A stretch of 64,000 nucleotides of DNA from Methylomonas montana (lineage in GTDB: Bacteria > Pseudomonadota > Gammaproteobacteria > Methylococcales > Methylomonadaceae). Below are positions 36,158 to 44,978 of the stretch, piece by piece. The DNA is taken from positions 3,906,001-3,970,000 of the forward strand of contig NZ_CP129884.1 of NCBI RefSeq assembly GCF_030490285.1, written 5' to 3'. Under the pieces are notes generated by a model that was not told the DNA's origin, ran no database searches, and saw only the letters and a list, made by a program, of their open reading frames with translations. Each line of letters begins with the position of its first letter. The first letter of the stretch is position 1. Position numbers and translations under genes: made by a program.

Positions 36158-36678
36158 AATAAGAGATAATCGAGACTAAAAATGGCGGTACCGACGCCCA
36201 GCACCACGCCCATCAGCGTGTCGGTGGGAAAATGCACACCCAACACGACTCTGGAAAACCCGACCAGCGCCGCCCACAGGTAAAGCGCCGGCAATAAATC
36301 CGGCAGGAAGTAGCCGAGTAAGGTGGCCACCATGAAGGCCGCCGAGGTGTGCCCGGACGGAAAGCTGAATTGGTCGGCAGGCCTGACCACGCTGCAAAAA
36401 TTCTGCAATACTTGTTGTGGGCGATTGCGCTTGAAGCCTTTTTTCAGCAGCAAATACACCGGCCTTTCGATCAAAAACGCCAGAACCATGGCATGCAGCA
36501 AAACGTCGTCAACGCCCTGGTCCCAGCACAACCAAGCGGCAACCAGCACATACAAGAAACCGTCGGCGGTTCGAGAAATAGTCCGGCACAAACGCACCAA
36601 ACTGGCGTGTATCGCGACATTGTTTAACCAAGTAAACATCGTCACATCGTATTTGTGAATCGAGTAAATCAGCTTCAT
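36154..36678 (-). CDS. PAP2-family membrane phosphatase
   Basis: A 174-residue membrane phosphatase. The three catalytic motifs are present: KKGFKRNRP, PSGHTSAA and SRVVLGVHFPTD. It probably dephosphorylates a lipid phosphate such as phosphatidylglycerophosphate or undecaprenyl pyrophosphate. The ATG at 36678 has GAGGGG six bases before it; the frame is open six codons more. It leads a two-gene operon with the glycosyltransferase. Confidence 0.88.
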   Translation of the reverse strand: MKLIYSIHKYDVTMFTWLNNVAIHASLVRLCRTISRTADGFLYVLVAAWLCWDQGVDDVLLHAMVLAFLIERPVYLLLKKGFKRNRPQQVLQNFCSVVRPADQFSFPSGHTSAAFMVATLLGYFLPDLLPALYLWAALVGFSRVVLGVHFPTDTLMGVVLGVGTAIFSLDYLLL

Positions 36679-36869
36679 GGCATGCCCCTCGCTCATTGCC
36701 GCGCGTGTCGACCGCGATCAACGCGCAGCGGTTGAAAATCGTCGATTTTCCGTTCAATACCTATTTCCCTGTTGACGGAGCCAGCTTAGAGCGAGTTTGT
36801 GACAATTAGATGACGTTTTATTTAAGGTTGCATGACAAAAGTGCCGCCCCGGCGGCCTGTCAGGCCTCA

Positions 36870-36925
36870 TTATTTCATGAAATAAATCTCACAATTCTTG
36901 TACGAAATTTCATATTTTATGAAAT
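36870..36925. promoter_or_regulatory. Two related palindromes, possible operators
   Basis: TTATTTCATGAAATAA (36870-36885) is a perfect 16-base palindrome. ATTTCATA/TATGAAAT (36907-36925) repeats the same half-sites around TTT. Two matched sites 21 bases apart suggest a dimeric repressor. They lie in the 425-base gap between the PAP2 gene and hsdR. Confidence 0.5.
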
Positions 36926-36933
36926 AAGCTTCG

Positions 36934-36964
36934 AAATGGTCCGCTTATGGCGGACCATTTTTTT
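36934..36964 (+). terminator. Rho-independent terminator with no gene before it
   Basis: AAATGGTCCGC (36934-36944) and GCGGACCATTT (36950-36960) form an 11-base stem with loop TTATG, then seven T in a row. It faces the plus strand upstream of hsdR although the gene before it is on the minus strand. It could end a small RNA or act as a leader attenuator. Confidence 0.85.
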
Positions 36965-37103
36965 GAGCGCTAGAAAGATAGATAAGCGATTGCTTGAATG
37001 TCATTGTTCTACCGCCTTTGCGCTCCCCCTCTTAAAAGGTAGAACTCTAAGATCGAGTACAATAACGACGTATCCATTGATAACGTTTTTTTGAAAGTTG
37101 CAA

Positions 37104-39263
37104 ATGACCCTAAAAGAGAACCAAATCGAGCAAAGGTTAATCGGCAAGTTGACCGATCTTAAATACAACCCGCGCCCCGACATCCGCGACCGCGAATCGC
37201 TAGAACAAAACTTCCGCCAAAAATTCGAGGCGTTGAACCGTGTTCATTTGACCGATGCAGAATTCGCCCGCCTGCGCGACGAACTTGTCACCGCCGACGT
37301 GTTTACCGCCGCCAAAACCCTGCGCGAACGGAATTACTTTCAACGTGAAGACGGCACCCCTTTACATTACACCCTGGTCAATATCAAAGACTGGTGCAAA
37401 AACGACTTTGAAATCGTCAACCAGCTGCGCATCAACACCGATAACAGCCACCACCGTTATGACGTGATTCTGCTGATCAACGGCGTGCCGGTCGTGCAGA
37501 TTGAGCTTAAAACCCTCCAGGTCAGCCCTCGCCGGGCGATGGAGCAAATCGTCGAGTACAAGAACGACCCCGGCAACGGCTATAGCAACGCGCTGCTGTG
37601 TTTTATGCAGTTGTTTATCGTCAGCAACGAAAGCAATACCTATTACTTTGCCAACAACCACCGCCAGCACTTCAGCTTTAACGCCGACGAGCGCTTTTTG
37701 CCCATTTACCAACTGGCGGACGAAGCCAACCAAAAAATCGCCCACTTGCACGATTTTGCCGACACCTTTCTGGCCAAATGTACGCTGGGCCAAATGATCA
37801 GTCGCTACATGGTCTTGGTCGCCAGCGAGCAAAAGCTGATGATCATGCGCCCGTACCAAATCTATGCGGTCAAGGCGATAGTCGATTGCATTCATCAGAA
37901 CCGGGGCAATGGCTACATCTGGCACACCACCGGCAGCGGCAAAACCCTCACCTCGTTTAAAGCCTCCACGCTGCTCAAAGATAATCCGGATATTGAAAAA
38001 TGCCTGTTCGTGGTGGACCGTAAAGACCTGGATCGGCAAACCCGCGAGGAATTCAACCGCTTCCAGGAAGGTTGCGTCGAAGAAAACACCAACACCGAAA
38101 CCCTGGTGCGGCGCATGCTCTCCGAAGACTACGCCGACAAAGTGATCGTCACCACTATCCAAAAGCTCGGCCTGGCACTGGACGAAAACAGCAAACGCAA
38201 CCAAACCAACAGCCAAAAAGGCAAGCCCACCTACAAGCAACGCCTGGAACCGCTACGCGACAAGCGCGTGGTGTTTATCTTCGACGAATGCCACCGCTCG
38301 CAATTCGGCGAAAAGCCTTGGGGCAATATCATCGATTTCCGCTATCAGGAAGACGCCGTCGATGAAGCGATTAAATTGTTTTCCGGCAAAGACCAAAACC
38401 GCGCTAAGGAAATCTGGTTGGTCGAACCCGCCCCCGTGATGGTCAATAAACTTAGAAGCGCCGTTGATAAGCTCGCTACGTTTATGAAGACGCAAGGCCT
38501 CGACTGTACACCGGAACAAGTCGCCAACCTGAAAGGCGACAAAGCCCGCGCCGACTTCATCAACCACTTTAAAGAAGTACAGCGCCTCAAAACCAGACTG
38601 GATCAATACACCGACTTGGGCGAAGAACAGCACACCCAAGTCGAGCAACTGCTGCCCGCAGATACCTTGCGCAGCTTTAAAGGTGTCTATCTGGATACCG
38701 CCCAACGCCTGAAAGTCCAACAAGGCAAAGGCAATGACAGTACCAGTACGGTGGAACAACTGGAATTTGAATTCGTGCTGTTTGCCTCGGCGGTCATCGA
38801 TTACGACTACATCATGGAACTCATCGCCAAATCGACACAAGGCCCGAGCAAACAAAAAATGACGCGTCAGGAGCTGATCGACAAAATCAGTTCCGACGCC
38901 AACTTAATGGAACAACGTGACGACATCATTGACTATATCAACAGCCTGCCCGTGGGTAAAAGTCTGAGCGTAACCGCCATTCATGAAGGCTACCAAGCCT
39001 TCAAAGCCGCCAAGGCCGCCAGCGACTTGTCCTTCATCGCTGATAAACACCGTCTTGAGCCACCAGCGTTGCAAGCTTTTGTCGATACCATCATGAACCG
39101 GATGATTTTCGATGGCGAAAAGCTCAGTGATCTACTCAGCCCCCTGGAACTAGGCTGGAAAGCCCGCACCCAAGCCGAACTGGCCTTGATGGATGACTTG
39201 CTGCCCTTATTACACAAACTAGCCCAAGGCCGCGAAATTTCGGGATTGGCGGCGTATGAATAA
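37104..39263 (+). CDS. hsdR: Type I restriction subunit HsdR, internally deleted
   Basis: A 719-residue protein; family members are about 1000-1050. The N-terminal nuclease domain is present (YDVILLINGV, QIELKT). The first motor domain follows with HTTGSGKTLTS and FDECHRSQFGE. Directly after FGE the chain passes to KPWGNIIDF and the C-terminal helical domain (FKEVQRLKTRLDQYT, AQGREISGLAAYE). Motor motifs III to VI, about 300 residues, are absent without a frameshift. It cannot translocate DNA normally. The ATG at 37104 is preferred to a TTG two codons earlier. No hsdM is near. Confidence 0.85.
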   Translation: MTLKENQIEQRLIGKLTDLKYNPRPDIRDRESLEQNFRQKFEALNRVHLTDAEFARLRDELVTADVFTAAKTLRERNYFQREDGTPLHYTLVNIKDWCKNDFEIVNQLRINTDNSHHRYDVILLINGVPVVQIELKTLQVSPRRAMEQIVEYKNDPGNGYSNALLCFMQLFIVSNESNTYYFANNHRQHFSFNADERFLPIYQLADEANQKIAHLHDFADTFLAKCTLGQMISRYMVLVASEQKLMIMRPYQIYAVKAIVDCIHQNRGNGYIWHTTGSGKTLTSFKASTLLKDNPDIEKCLFVVDRKDLDRQTREEFNRFQEGCVEENTNTETLVRRMLSEDYADKVIVTTIQKLGLALDENSKRNQTNSQKGKPTYKQRLEPLRDKRVVFIFDECHRSQFGEKPWGNIIDFRYQEDAVDEAIKLFSGKDQNRAKEIWLVEPAPVMVNKLRSAVDKLATFMKTQGLDCTPEQVANLKGDKARADFINHFKEVQRLKTRLDQYTDLGEEQHTQVEQLLPADTLRSFKGVYLDTAQRLKVQQGKGNDSTSTVEQLEFEFVLFASAVIDYDYIMELIAKSTQGPSKQKMTRQELIDKISSDANLMEQRDDIIDYINSLPVGKSLSVTAIHEGYQAFKAAKAASDLSFIADKHRLEPPALQAFVDTIMNRMIFDGEKLSDLLSPLELGWKARTQAELALMDDLLPLLHKLAQGREISGLAAYE

Positions 39264-40257
39264 ACCGGCCATAGCCAACCCCGTGTTCAGCGAAGTGCTG
39301 CAACACATCCAGCAAGCGCGGCACAAAATCTTTAGCCAAGCCAACACGGCCCTGATTGACCTGTATTGGCAAATCGGCCTTACCATCAGCCACAAAGTGC
39401 AAAGTGAGGCCTGGGGTAAAGGTGTAGTCACCGAACTGGCGCACTATATTGCGCACAACGCCCCAGACGTCAAAGGCTTCAGCGACAAAAACCTCTGGCG
39501 CATGAAGCAGTTTTACGAAACCTATCAGGCTGATGAAAAACTCGCATCACTGGCGAGAGAATTGCCCTGGACACACAACACCATTATCTTTTCCCGCTGC
39601 AAAAGCGCCGAAGAACGCAGGTACTACCTGACGATTGCGCGTAGCGACAGACTCAGCAAGCGCGAGTTGGAGCGACAAATAGATGCCGCACAATTCGAGC
39701 GCAGCCTGATGAGCGCAAAACTCTCACCACTGGCGAGAGAATTACATCCCGACATTCAGCAAACCTTCAAAGATCAGTACGTGCTGGAGTTTTTGGGCTT
39801 ACCGGAAACCCATAGCGAAAACGATCTGCAAACCGCACTGATCCGGCACATGAAGGCCTTTATTCTGGAACTGGGCAGCGACTTTATTTTCATGGGCGAA
39901 CAATTCCGCCTGCAAGTCGGCAATCAGGACTTTTATATCGACCTGCTGTTTTACCACCGAGGCCTGTCGGCATTGGTGGCCTTCGAACTGAAAATCGGCA
40001 AATTCTCGCCGGAACACATGGGCCAACTGAGTTTTTACCTGGAAGCGCTGGATCGCGATGTCAAAAAACCGCACGAAAATCCCAGCATCGGCGTCTTGCT
40101 GTGCCGCGACAAAGACGATGAAGTCGTGGAATACGCACTATCGCGTAACCTGTCGCCAACCTTGATCGCGCAATACCAATTGCAACTGCCGGATAAAAAA
40201 CTGATACAGGCCAAGTTGCATGAACTACTGACGCAAGAACGAGAGGGTGAGCGATGA
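39256..40257 (+). CDS. DUF1016 / YhcG-type PD-(D/E)xK nuclease protein
   Basis: A 333-residue protein with an N-terminal DUF1016 domain (IDLYWQIGLTISHKVQ, GFSDKNLWRMKQFYE) and a C-terminal nuclease-like core (FYIDLLFYHRGLSALVAFELKIGKF, quoted in part: VAFELKIGKF). The acid and ELK residues fit a PD-(D/E)xK site. Such genes are often found in type I loci, with unknown role. It overlaps hsdR by eight bases and hsdS by four. Confidence 0.85.
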   Translation: MNKPAIANPVFSEVLQHIQQARHKIFSQANTALIDLYWQIGLTISHKVQSEAWGKGVVTELAHYIAHNAPDVKGFSDKNLWRMKQFYETYQADEKLASLARELPWTHNTIIFSRCKSAEERRYYLTIARSDRLSKRELERQIDAAQFERSLMSAKLSPLARELHPDIQQTFKDQYVLEFLGLPETHSENDLQTALIRHMKAFILELGSDFIFMGEQFRLQVGNQDFYIDLLFYHRGLSALVAFELKIGKFSPEHMGQLSFYLEALDRDVKKPHENPSIGVLLCRDKDDEVVEYALSRNLSPTLIAQYQLQLPDKKLIQAKLHELLTQEREGER

Positions 40258-41504
40258 ATGAACCCACGAAAAAAGGTTTGGTGCCTGAGTTGCGGTTTCC
40301 AGAGTTTCGGAATGCGGGAGAATGGAAAGAGAGAAAGCTAAAGCAGGTTTGCGATATAAACCCAAAGGCTTCAGTGCTACCGGACAGTTTTATCTACATT
40401 GATCTTGAGTCAGTTGAAGCTGGTGTTTTACTTCAGAAAAAAACAATTCAACTTGAAGGTGCGCCTAGTCGGGCTCAGAGACTCTTGAAAAATGGGGATG
40501 TTATTTTTCAGATGGTTAGACCTTACCAAAAGAATAACTATCTTTTTCGACCTATTGATGACTTTGATTATGTTGCGTCTACTGGCTATGCGCAATTAAG
40601 GGCACACCAGTCGAATACATATCTATATCAATACATACATAACGAGCGATTTGTCGATAGAGTTTTAGAAAAATGTACAGGCTCTAACTATCCAGCAATT
40701 AATTCGAGCGACTTAGCAGGAATAAGGCTGGAAATTCCGCAACTAGAAGAACAACAAAAAATCGCCGATTGCCTGTCTTCCATCGACGAACTGGTCACCG
40801 CACAAGCCCAAAAAGTCGAAGCCCTCAAAGCTCATAAAAAAGGCCTGATGCAGCAGCTATTCCCCGCCGAAGGCGAAACCGTCCCCAAACTGCGCTTTCC
40901 TGAGTTTTCGGGTGAATGGGAATATAAAAGTTTAGAAGATGTAACGAAAGAACCAATATCTTACGGAATTGTTCAAGCTGGATTGCATATTGAAAATGGA
41001 GTGCCTTATATTAAAAGTTCTGATGTTGGTGGAATAATAGATTTGAAAAAGCTTCAATGTACCAGCAATGAAATACATCATAAATATCGCCGTTCTGCTG
41101 TTCATCCAAACGACATAGTATTTTCTTTAAGAGGAAATATAGGGCAAATGAGCATTGTTCCAGAAGAAATAACCGAAGCTAACTTGACTCAAGGAACAGC
41201 AAGAATTTCTGTTAATACTGAAAACAGTACATTATTTGTTTACTTTCAAATAATGAGCGATGTGGTTATCAATCATATAAATAAAAAAAGCAAGGGAAGT
41301 ACATTTCAAGAAATTTCTTTAGGGGAATTACGAAAAATTAGCATTATGGTTGCATCACTTGCAGAACAACAAAAGATCTCCGCCTGCCTGTCTTCCATCG
41401 ACGACCTTATTAATGCTCAAACACAAAAACTCGCCACCCTCAAAACCCACAAAAAAGGCCTGATGCAGCAGTTGTTCCCCGCAGTGGACGAGGTGGCTGG
41501 ATGA
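40254..41504 (+). CDS. hsdS: Type I restriction specificity subunit HsdS
   Basis: A 416-residue specificity subunit with two target recognition domains (about 25-160 and 220-355), each ended by a conserved helical region: EEQQKIADCLSSIDEL and AEQQKISACLSSIDDL, both leading to HKKGLMQQLFPA. The recognition domains are strikingly AT-rich compared with the conserved arms, which are near repeats at the DNA level, typical of domain shuffling. It needs HsdM for function, and none is seen in the window. Confidence 0.9.
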   Translation: MNEPTKKGLVPELRFPEFRNAGEWKERKLKQVCDINPKASVLPDSFIYIDLESVEAGVLLQKKTIQLEGAPSRAQRLLKNGDVIFQMVRPYQKNNYLFRPIDDFDYVASTGYAQLRAHQSNTYLYQYIHNERFVDRVLEKCTGSNYPAINSSDLAGIRLEIPQLEEQQKIADCLSSIDELVTAQAQKVEALKAHKKGLMQQLFPAEGETVPKLRFPEFSGEWEYKSLEDVTKEPISYGIVQAGLHIENGVPYIKSSDVGGIIDLKKLQCTSNEIHHKYRRSAVHPNDIVFSLRGNIGQMSIVPEEITEANLTQGTARISVNTENSTLFVYFQIMSDVVINHINKKSKGSTFQEISLGELRKISIMVASLAEQQKISACLSSIDDLINAQTQKLATLKTHKKGLMQQLFPAVDEVAG

Positions 41505-41542
41505 GTAGTGGGTTATTAATCAGCATTGCCCTCGTTTCGCTC

Positions 41543-41607
41543 CCTCCCCTGATAAGGGGAGGTCTGGGGAAACACCCCCACCCGGCCTCCCCCTTGCCAG
41601 GGGGAGG
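41543..41607. repeat. Two GC hairpins behind hsdS
   Basis: CCTCCCCT/AGGGGAGG (41543-41562) and CCTCCCCC/GGGGGAGG (41586-41607) are related palindromes in tandem. They mark the start of a fragment-rich stretch. Confidence 0.8.
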
Positions 41608-41670
41608 AGAAAATAGCCTAATAAACGGCATGATGCTGCTGATTCTTCCTAGTGTAGGTGAGTTAAATCC

Positions 41671-41736
41671 ATGAGCAAAAGAATCATCATTATTGCTGGC
41701 CCCAATGGCGCAGGCAAAACCACGTTTGTACGATAA
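41671..41736 (+). pseudogene. Zeta-toxin-like P-loop protein, truncated stump
   Basis: Only 21 codons remain, reading MSKRIIIIAGPNGAGKTTF and ending VR-stop. This is the exact N-terminus of zeta-type kinases, with the Walker A motif. The rest of the gene, about 170 residues, is gone. Its TAA overlaps the next ATG by one base. Confidence 0.75.
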
Positions 41737-41936
41737 TGAACACACCCGATATTTCCACCGCCAAAGACCCAGCGCTTCGCGCCTCGGTGGTTGCTATGCA
41801 GCGTGCGGCGCTACTGGCCCGCCAAACCGCGATTCAAACAGAAACCCATATCGTGATCGTAGAAGACGATAAGTTAGTTCGAATTTCGGCAGACGAATTG
41901 AGATTAAACAGCTACCTAAATCTAAAGAAGGTATAA
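41736..41936 (+). CDS. Small protein usually paired with zeta-type toxin genes
   Basis: A 66-residue protein (MNTPDISTAKDPALRASVVA, ending ISADELRLNSYLN). Similar small proteins accompany zeta-like ATPase genes in other genomes, as I recall. The toxin partner here is only a stump, so this may be a surviving antitoxin or partner. It begins in TAATG overlap with the stump. Confidence 0.5.
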   Translation: MNTPDISTAKDPALRASVVAMQRAALLARQTAIQTETHIVIVEDDKLVRISADELRLNSYLNLKKV

Positions 41937-41940
41937 ATCT

Positions 41941-42090
41941 ATGGAAGCCATTCGCAACATTCAGACCGTAAAAAATGGAGAAGTCCATCTCCAATTGCCC
42001 AAGCAATTTTGGGGGCAGGAATCTGTGCTTTATTACCAACCGATAGTCGACCATCCGCAAGGCCGGCGCCGTGCAAAGCGATCATCGTGA
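41941..42090 (+). pseudogene. Antitoxin start fused to an EAL-domain piece
   Basis: A 49-codon frame. Residues 1-26 (MEAIRNIQTVKNGEVHLQLP) look like the opening of a small AbrB/DUF2281-type antitoxin. Then the sequence changes to SVLYYQPIVDHP, the first EAL-domain motif, and stops soon after. This is a junction of two unrelated genes, so it is a deletion product. Confidence 0.6.
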
Positions 42091-42218
42091 TGGCGCACAA
42101 ATTGGGCATGAAAGTGATCGCCGAAGGCGTGGAAACCGCAGGCTGCGATCTCGGTCAAGGCTATTTATTTTCCAGACCGCTGTCCGCCGCGGCGTTCGAA
42201 ACCTCACTGCACGACTAG
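42078..42218 (+). pseudogene. C-terminal remnant of an EAL phosphodiesterase
   Basis: A frame with AIIVMAHKLGMKVIAEGVET, then GCDLGQGYLFSRPLS, is the end of an EAL domain. The usual segment of about a dozen residues between VET and GCD is missing and no start fits. Frame and position differ from the LYYQPIVD piece just before it. Confidence 0.8.
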
Positions 42219-42442
42219 GCGGCCTAGCAGGGTTATCCTGACTTGAAGAAATCGATTCTTCCATCTCCACCACGATACGCCGGCGCCGACGCGTCCTTAA
42301 AATGCACTCCCCGAGTCAATTACCAGCGGAGTTTGTTACAATTCCGCGCTGACAAGCCGAGCCTTGCTTCGGCCCGCCGGCGTTCCCGTTCAGCACTTCA
42401 CCACAACAGGATAAAACCCTTCCGGTTTTTTCAGACAACACT

Positions 42443-43900
42443 ATGCAACGTTTTTGTACTCTCGGCTTTGTACTCGGCCTGATCCTGATGGTTTTCGGTG
42501 TCACCTATGCGCTGCCGATCGCCACGTCGTTGTATTTCGACGATGGCATGGCCGACCATTTCGTCAACGGCATGTCGTTAAATATCGGTATTGGCAGCCT
42601 GCTGGCCGGTTTAACGATACGCTTTCGCGGCGATGTCAAAACCCGCGACGGCTATTTGCTGGTCGCTTCGTTTTGGGTGTTGATGTCGGCGGCGGCCACA
42701 CTGCCCTTGCTGTGGGGAATACCAGGCCTGTCGTTTACCGACGCCTTTTTCGAAACCATGTCCGGCTTTACCACCACCGGCGCCACTGTCCTCAGCGGCC
42801 TGGACACACTGGCGCCCTCGTTAAATCTGTGGCGGCACGAAATGGTTTGGATTGGCGGCCTGGGCATCATCGTGCTGGCCGTGGCAATTCTGCCCTTGCT
42901 GGGCGTCGGCGGCATGCAGTTGTATAAAGCCGAGATCGCCGGTCCGGTCAAGGACAGTAAACTGACGCCGCGCATCACCGAAACCGCCCGGTTGTTGTGG
43001 TTGGTTTACGCCGGCATCACACTGACCTGCATCCTCTGTTTAAAGCTGGCCGGCATGGGCTGGTTCGATGCGCTCTGTCACGCTTTCTCGACACTGGGAT
43101 TAGGCGGTTTTTCCACCCACGACGCCAGCGTCGGCTATTTCGACTCCGCCGCTATCGAATTGGTACTAACGGTTTTCATGTTGATATCGGCAATGAATTT
43201 CGGCACCCACTACACGGTGTTGCACCGCCGCAGCCTCAAGCATTATCTACAAGACCCGGAAGCGATGCCGATGCTGGGCGTGATTGCCGGCAGCATTCTA
43301 TTGTGCGCCGCTTATCTGTGGCATTTCGATACCTACCCTGATTTTTATACCGGCCTACGCCATGTCACCTTCAATCTGGTATCGATCGCCACTGACTGCG
43401 GCTTTGCCAGCGTAGATTTCGATCAATGGCCGCCGTTCGTGCCCTGGTGGATGTTGTATTTAAGTTGCGTTACCGCCTGCACCGGTTCCACCGGCGGCGG
43501 CATCAAGATGTTCCGCACCCTGTTGCTGTGGAAGCAGGCTGGCCGCGAGTTATTCAGCATCCTGCATCCGCGCGCCATCAACCCGATCCGCATCGGCGAC
43601 ATGCCCATTCCCAACAAGATCATTTTCGCGGTACTGGCCTTTATTTTTCTGTACTTTATTTCGATCGTGGTGATGACCTTCACGCTGATCTTTACCGGAC
43701 TGGACCCGATTTCCGCGCTCAGCGCGGTACTCGCTTGCATCAACAATGCCGGCCCCGGCCTAAACCAGCTTGGTCCAGCCACCAATTTTTCCAGCCTGAA
43801 CGATTTTCAGACCTGGATTTGCGCGGCAACCATGTTGCTCGGACGCCTGGAAGTCTTTACCTTAGTCGTGCTTTTTACTCCTACTTTCTGGAGAAAATAG
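42443..43900 (+). CDS. trkH: Trk potassium uptake protein TrkH
   Basis: A 485-residue potassium channel subunit with four pore repeats. The selectivity segments are TTTGATV, STLGLGGFS, TDCGFAS and NNAGPGL. Length and membrane pattern are normal for TrkH. TrkA is not adjacent. A weak AAAACC/GGTTTT hairpin with a T run ends 12 bases before the ATG and no clear ribosome site is seen, which could reduce translation. The 224 bases upstream hold no gene. Confidence 0.95.
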   Translation: MQRFCTLGFVLGLILMVFGVTYALPIATSLYFDDGMADHFVNGMSLNIGIGSLLAGLTIRFRGDVKTRDGYLLVASFWVLMSAAATLPLLWGIPGLSFTDAFFETMSGFTTTGATVLSGLDTLAPSLNLWRHEMVWIGGLGIIVLAVAILPLLGVGGMQLYKAEIAGPVKDSKLTPRITETARLLWLVYAGITLTCILCLKLAGMGWFDALCHAFSTLGLGGFSTHDASVGYFDSAAIELVLTVFMLISAMNFGTHYTVLHRRSLKHYLQDPEAMPMLGVIAGSILLCAAYLWHFDTYPDFYTGLRHVTFNLVSIATDCGFASVDFDQWPPFVPWWMLYLSCVTACTGSTGGGIKMFRTLLLWKQAGRELFSILHPRAINPIRIGDMPIPNKIIFAVLAFIFLYFISIVVMTFTLIFTGLDPISALSAVLACINNAGPGLNQLGPATNFSSLNDFQTWICAATMLLGRLEVFTLVVLFTPTFWRK

Positions 43901-43999
43901 TACAATTCGCGGTCTTATCGTCCGCAAGCTACGTTTTATATCGCCGTACCTCCGTCACGGCCAGACAGCAACCTTTAACTAATTATCAGGAACCTTGGC

Positions 44000-44929
44000 A
44001 TGACTTCCGTTCGACACATCGATTTTCTCAGCAAAAGAAAGCTAGCCTTTTATTTCTCCGGCACCCTGTTACTGATTTCCATCGTTTCATTTTTCGTCAA
44101 GGGCCTGGATCTGGGTATCGACTTCACCGGCGGCAGCGTTTATGAACTGCATTACAACCAAGCGGCCGATCTGGACAAGATGCGCGGCACGCTGGAACAA
44201 CAAGGCTTCGCCGATGCCAATCTGCAACATTTCGGCAGCGCGGCCGACGTGTTGATCCGCCTGAAACCGGTCGAAAACATCAGCCAAAAAGAACTTAGCG
44301 AAAAAGTGCTAAGCGTCGCCAACAGCAGCCAGCCTCAACCCGGCGAACTGCGCCGCGTCGAATTCGTCGGCCCACAAGTCGGCGAAGACTTGGTCAACGA
44401 TGGCGGTCTGGCGCTGTTCTTCGCCTTTGTCGGCATCATGGTCTACGTCAGCATTCGCTTTGAGTGGAAACTATCGCTGAGCGCCATCGCCGCTTTATTC
44501 CACGACAGCATCATTACAGTGGGCTTTTTCTCGGTGTTTGGCTGGGAATTCGACATGACTGTGCTGTCGGCGATTTTGGCGCTGATCGGTTATTCCATCA
44601 ACGACACCATCGTGGTTTACGACCGGATTCGGGAAACCGTCCGCAGCAGCCGGATCAAGGAATCGATTAACGAAATCGTCAACACCGCGCTGAACGACAC
44701 GCTGAGCCGGACCATTCTGACCTCATTGACCGTATTTTTAACCCTGTTGGCCCTGGCCTTCCTCGGCGGCAAAACCATCCACGGCTTCGCCATCGCGATG
44801 CTGATCGGCGTCGTCAAAGGCACTTACTCGTCGATTTACATCGCCAGTTCACTGGCCCTGAGCCTGGGCTTGAGCCGCGACGACCTGATGCCGCCAGCCA
44901 AAGACAGCGTCGTTGACGACCGCCCTTAA
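44000..44929 (+). CDS. secF: Protein translocase subunit SecF
   Basis: A 309-residue inner-membrane protein that helps pull proteins across the membrane with SecD. Seen are GIDFTGGSVYEL at the first periplasmic loop, and GYSINDTIVVYDRIRE and RTILTSLTVFL in the helices. AGGAACC precedes the ATG. SecD, normally directly upstream, is absent; trkH occupies that position. Possibly a rearranged or second SecF. Confidence 0.95.
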   Translation: MTSVRHIDFLSKRKLAFYFSGTLLLISIVSFFVKGLDLGIDFTGGSVYELHYNQAADLDKMRGTLEQQGFADANLQHFGSAADVLIRLKPVENISQKELSEKVLSVANSSQPQPGELRRVEFVGPQVGEDLVNDGGLALFFAFVGIMVYVSIRFEWKLSLSAIAALFHDSIITVGFFSVFGWEFDMTVLSAILALIGYSINDTIVVYDRIRETVRSSRIKESINEIVNTALNDTLSRTILTSLTVFLTLLALAFLGGKTIHGFAIAMLIGVVKGTYSSIYIASSLALSLGLSRDDLMPPAKDSVVDDRP

Positions 44930-44978
44930 TTTCAAAATTTCATTTACAACTTCAAGCGAACGCTCACGGAATAACTTG

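Noticed and set aside
41736..42218. A complete EAL protein spanning the fragments
   Set aside because: LYYQPIVD and the tail are in different frames and the middle of the domain is missing.
42413..42431. Terminator/attenuator immediately before trkH
   Set aside because: The stem has only six pairs (two G-C), too weak to call a feature; noted in the trkH entry.
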